Source of the DNA: Victivallales bacterium
GTDB lineage: Bacteria > Verrucomicrobiota > Lentisphaeria > Oligosphaerales > Oligosphaeraceae
Direction: 5' to 3'
DNA: 7,940 nucleotides
Assembly (NCBI GenBank): GCA_017458805.1
Contig: JAFTAC010000251.1
Span: 1-7,940, forward strand
The notes beneath the pieces are model-generated. The model had not been told where the DNA came from and ran no database searches. It saw nothing but the letters and a program-made list of their open reading frames with translations. The translations under genes were made by a program, and so were the position numbers. How positions within the stretch are numbered: position 1 is the first letter of the stretch; every line of letters starts with the position of its first letter. Positions 6,372 through 7,940 of the stretch are shown here, one piece after another.

Positions 6372-7367
6372 TTACGGAACTGTGATGGTTTTGTCTTCAT
6401 CCACGATGAGGAACGAAGTGCCTGGCCGCAGTTCAACCAGCTTGCGGGCAAGCGGCTCGCCTCGCACGAAGACGGCAGTGGAGAAGATGTCTGAATCCAC
6501 GCCGCGCGGAGTGACGGCGGTGACGGAGGCGTGAAACTCGCCTGGACGACCATCCTTCGGGTCCATGATGTGGCCGATGCGCTTGCCGTCGATGACACGG
6601 CTGCGCTCGTAGTTACCGCTGGTGGCAACGGAGCAACCTTTCAGTTCCAAAACCGTCTGCAACTGCTCCTTGTCCATTGGGTTGCGTATTCCCACCGTAA
6701 AGAGCTTCTGGCCCTTTGGAGGCTGCTCCGACAGTTGGATGTTGCCACCAAGGTCTATCATATATGTCGTAACGCCGTGCGCACGAAGCACCTCTCCCGC
6801 AACATCGCATGCATACCCCTTTGCGATGCCACCGAAGTCCAACGCAATGCCTTCACGCGTGAAACGCACCGTGTGCTTCTCGTCGTCAAACACCACCTTA
6901 TCGAGTCCTACCTTCGCCAAAGCAGAGGCTATCTCCGCATCGGTGGGGATGGTGTTGCGCTTGCCGTGGAAGCCCCACAGTTTCATCAGTGGGCCGACCG
7001 TCGGATCAAACGCCCCCTCCGTCTCGGCATAGGCCTTCCGTGCGGCGCAAAGGATAGCCCACAGTTCATCCGAGCAGTGCCATTCCGCCTGAAACGCGGT
7101 TGCATTGAGGCGGCTCAACTCGCTATCAGGTGCATAGACGTTGATAAGGTCATGCAATGCACTCATCTTCTGGATGATCTCCTGAAACGCCTTGTCTGCC
7201 TTCACATCGCCATAAACCGTGACTTTGCAGACAGTGTTGAAGACCATGATTGTGATGCTTTTCTCTGGCTCGTGGCTCCCGTCAAGAACTCTCCTCAGAC
7301 CAAAGCATACCACAAACAGCAGCAAAACTGACGCTATTCCCCTATATATGCGTTTTTTTGTGGACAT
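6372..7367 (-). CDS. apbE: FAD:protein FMN transferase (ApbE family)
   Basis: The 331-residue product matches ApbE over its full length. An N-terminal hydrophobic stretch (about 11-24) after a Lys/Arg-rich start suggests export or membrane anchoring. Cys21 follows FVV rather than a Gly, Ala or Ser, so it is not a good lipobox. Motifs in order: MVFNT (41-45, the usual MGT-type strand), GAFDPTVGPLMKLWGF (118-133), ALDFGGIAKGY (175-185), IDLGGN (204-209), TSGNYER (249-255), HIMDP (266-270) and DSDIFSTAVF (291-300), where Asp293 and Thr297 correspond to Mg2+ ligands. The enzyme uses FAD to attach FMN covalently to Thr/Ser of extracytoplasmic or membrane proteins such as NqrB/C and RnfG/D. No such target is encoded in this window. 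The ATG at 7367 has no clear Shine-Dalgarno. It is the first gene of the minus-strand set. Confidence 0.95.
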   Translation of the reverse strand: MSTKKRIYRGIASVLLLFVVCFGLRRVLDGSHEPEKSITIMVFNTVCKVTVYGDVKADKAFQEIIQKMSALHDLINVYAPDSELSRLNATAFQAEWHCSDELWAILCAARKAYAETEGAFDPTVGPLMKLWGFHGKRNTIPTDAEIASALAKVGLDKVVFDDEKHTVRFTREGIALDFGGIAKGYACDVAGEVLRAHGVTTYMIDLGGNIQLSEQPPKGQKLFTVGIRNPMDKEQLQTVLELKGCSVATSGNYERSRVIDGKRIGHIMDPKDGRPGEFHASVTAVTPRGVDSDIFSTAVFVRGEPLARKLVELRPGTSFLIVDEDKTITVP

Positions 7368-7401
7368 TTTACGATAACTCGCTTTGAATGTGGAAAATAA
7401 A

Positions 7402-7462
7402 ATGGTAAATTAAGGACTAAGTAGGATTTTCTCTTTTAGTCCCCTCCGTCCCATTTTACCAT
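7402..7462. promoter_or_regulatory. Nested dyad at the centre of the apbE-proB divergent intergenic region
   Basis: An outer pair ATGGTAAA (7402-7409) and TTTACCAT (7455-7462) encloses an inner pair GGACTAA (7414-7420) and TTAGTCC (7436-7442), 15 perfect pairs in all. The dyad centre (7432) is almost exactly midway between the apbE ATG (7367) and the proB ATG (7500). The plus strand between the right arms is C-rich (CCCCTCCGTCCC). This could be a shared operator, a cruciform-forming bidirectional control region or a 5' leader structure. I could not assign convincing -35/-10 boxes on either strand. Confidence 0.45.
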
Positions 7463-7499
7463 ACTTTAATCCCTCCCCAGCCAAAAACAAGTAAAAACG

Positions 7500-7940
7500 A
7501 TGCAATATCTCTTTGAAGACGATGGTCTCCGCGAGGATCGGCTGAAAGGCGTCAAGCGCGTAGTCATCAAGTCGGTACACGGCTTCTGATGGACGTGCCA
7601 GGCGAATCCCCCGAGGAACGCGTGCAGAAACTCATAGCCGAGGTAGCCAAGCTGCGCAATTCAGGGCTTGAGGTTGTGCTGGTCTCTTCTGGAGCCATTG
7701 GAGCCGCCCTGCGTGTGCTCAAGACCACGCGCCGCCCCAAGCGAATGGCGGCCCTCCAGGCCTACGCCGCACTAGGGCAGTGCCACCTCATGACCCTCTA
7801 CGAAGAGGCGTGCAACCCATACGGCTTCCACTGCGCACAGCTTCTCCTGACCGCAGCCGACCTCCACGACCGCGACCGCAACCTCAAGGTCACGCAGTGC
7901 CTTGAAGAACTGCTGGCGCAGGGGCTCCTGCCCATCATCA
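7500..7940 (+). CDS. proB: Glutamate 5-kinase, 5' part, with an apparent one-base frameshift; runs off the window
   Basis: ProB phosphorylates glutamate in the first step of proline synthesis. ATG 7500 opens a frame ending KGVKRVVIK (7545-7571), the expected first strand of the kinase, but then reaches TGA at 7587-7589. The homology resumes in the frame of ATG 7589: MDVPGE, LVSSGAIGAAL (the conserved SSGAI block), QAYAALGQ, then AQLLLTAADLHDRDRN and LPII, all typical of ProB, open to the window end. Restoring one base after 7571 would read KIGTRLLMDVPGE, exactly the missing phosphate-binding loop, so a single-base deletion near 7571-7572 explains the break. The ATG at 7589 is an internal Met without a Shine-Dalgarno, and starting there would lose the KIG loop. 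Either this is a sequencing or assembly error or the gene is a recent pseudogene. No Shine-Dalgarno precedes 7500. Confidence 0.88.

Noticed and set aside
6531..7331. A 266-codon plus-strand frame opposite apbE
   Set aside because: ApbE motifs occupy the minus strand over the whole span, and the plus-strand product is His/Leu/Arg-rich with no motif.
7401..7462. tRNA or tmRNA 3' end, because the right arm of the dyad contains TTTTACCA
   Set aside because: There is no T-loop sequence, no anticodon arm and no acceptor-stem pairing of correct length. The arms make a simple nested dyad.
7442..7480. G-quadruplex on the minus strand from the C-rich runs
   Set aside because: Four G-tracts can be counted, but one loop would be about 18 nt, so a stable quadruplex is not well supported.

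Overview
The window looks like a bacterial chromosome segment. Six genes lie on the minus strand: apbE, two TIM-barrel sugar isomerases, a 5' nuclease, an SGNH hydrolase and a U32-family protein. They are flanked by the 3' end of an unrecognised plus-strand gene at the left and the 5' part of a plus-strand proB (glutamate 5-kinase) at the right. The lineage cannot be fixed from sequence alone. Sugar isomerase/epimerase-like TIM barrels, an SGNH hydrolase, a free-standing Pol I-type 5' nuclease and inconsistent Shine-Dalgarno signals would fit the PVC group (Verrucomicrobiota, Kiritimatiellota, Lentisphaerota). That is only a low-confidence guess.

Layout, left to right. 3-299 (+) is the end of an unrecognised gene, convergent with the 834-codon U32 gene (308-2812, -). 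Between the U32 start and the SGNH stop lies a 237-bp gap. It holds five GC-rich hairpins packed into about 150 bp and bracketed by an inverted repeat, which looks like a non-autonomous, MITE-like or REP-like element. Next come the SGNH hydrolase (3053-3685, -), the 5' nuclease (3712-4602, -), sugar isomerase 1 (4605-5363, -), sugar isomerase 2 (5458-6285, -) and apbE (6372-7367, -). A 132-bp divergent intergenic region with a nested dyad almost exactly at its centre separates apbE from proB (7500 to the window end, +).

Working together: isomerase 1, the nuclease and the SGNH gene are tightly spaced (2 and 26 bp) and probably co-transcribed. The gaps upstream (about 90 bp each) are long enough for internal promoters. 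Functionally the set is mixed: sugar rearrangement, ester or carbohydrate-ester hydrolysis, DNA repair or Okazaki processing, RNA hydroxylation and flavinylation. It does not read as one dedicated pathway.

The points most worth a second look are the hairpin-cluster element, the single-base frameshift in proB, the sliding-clamp-like C-terminus of the 5' nuclease and the central dyad between apbE and proB. No RNA genes, CRISPR arrays or transposases were seen. No intergenic stretch exceeds 240 bp.
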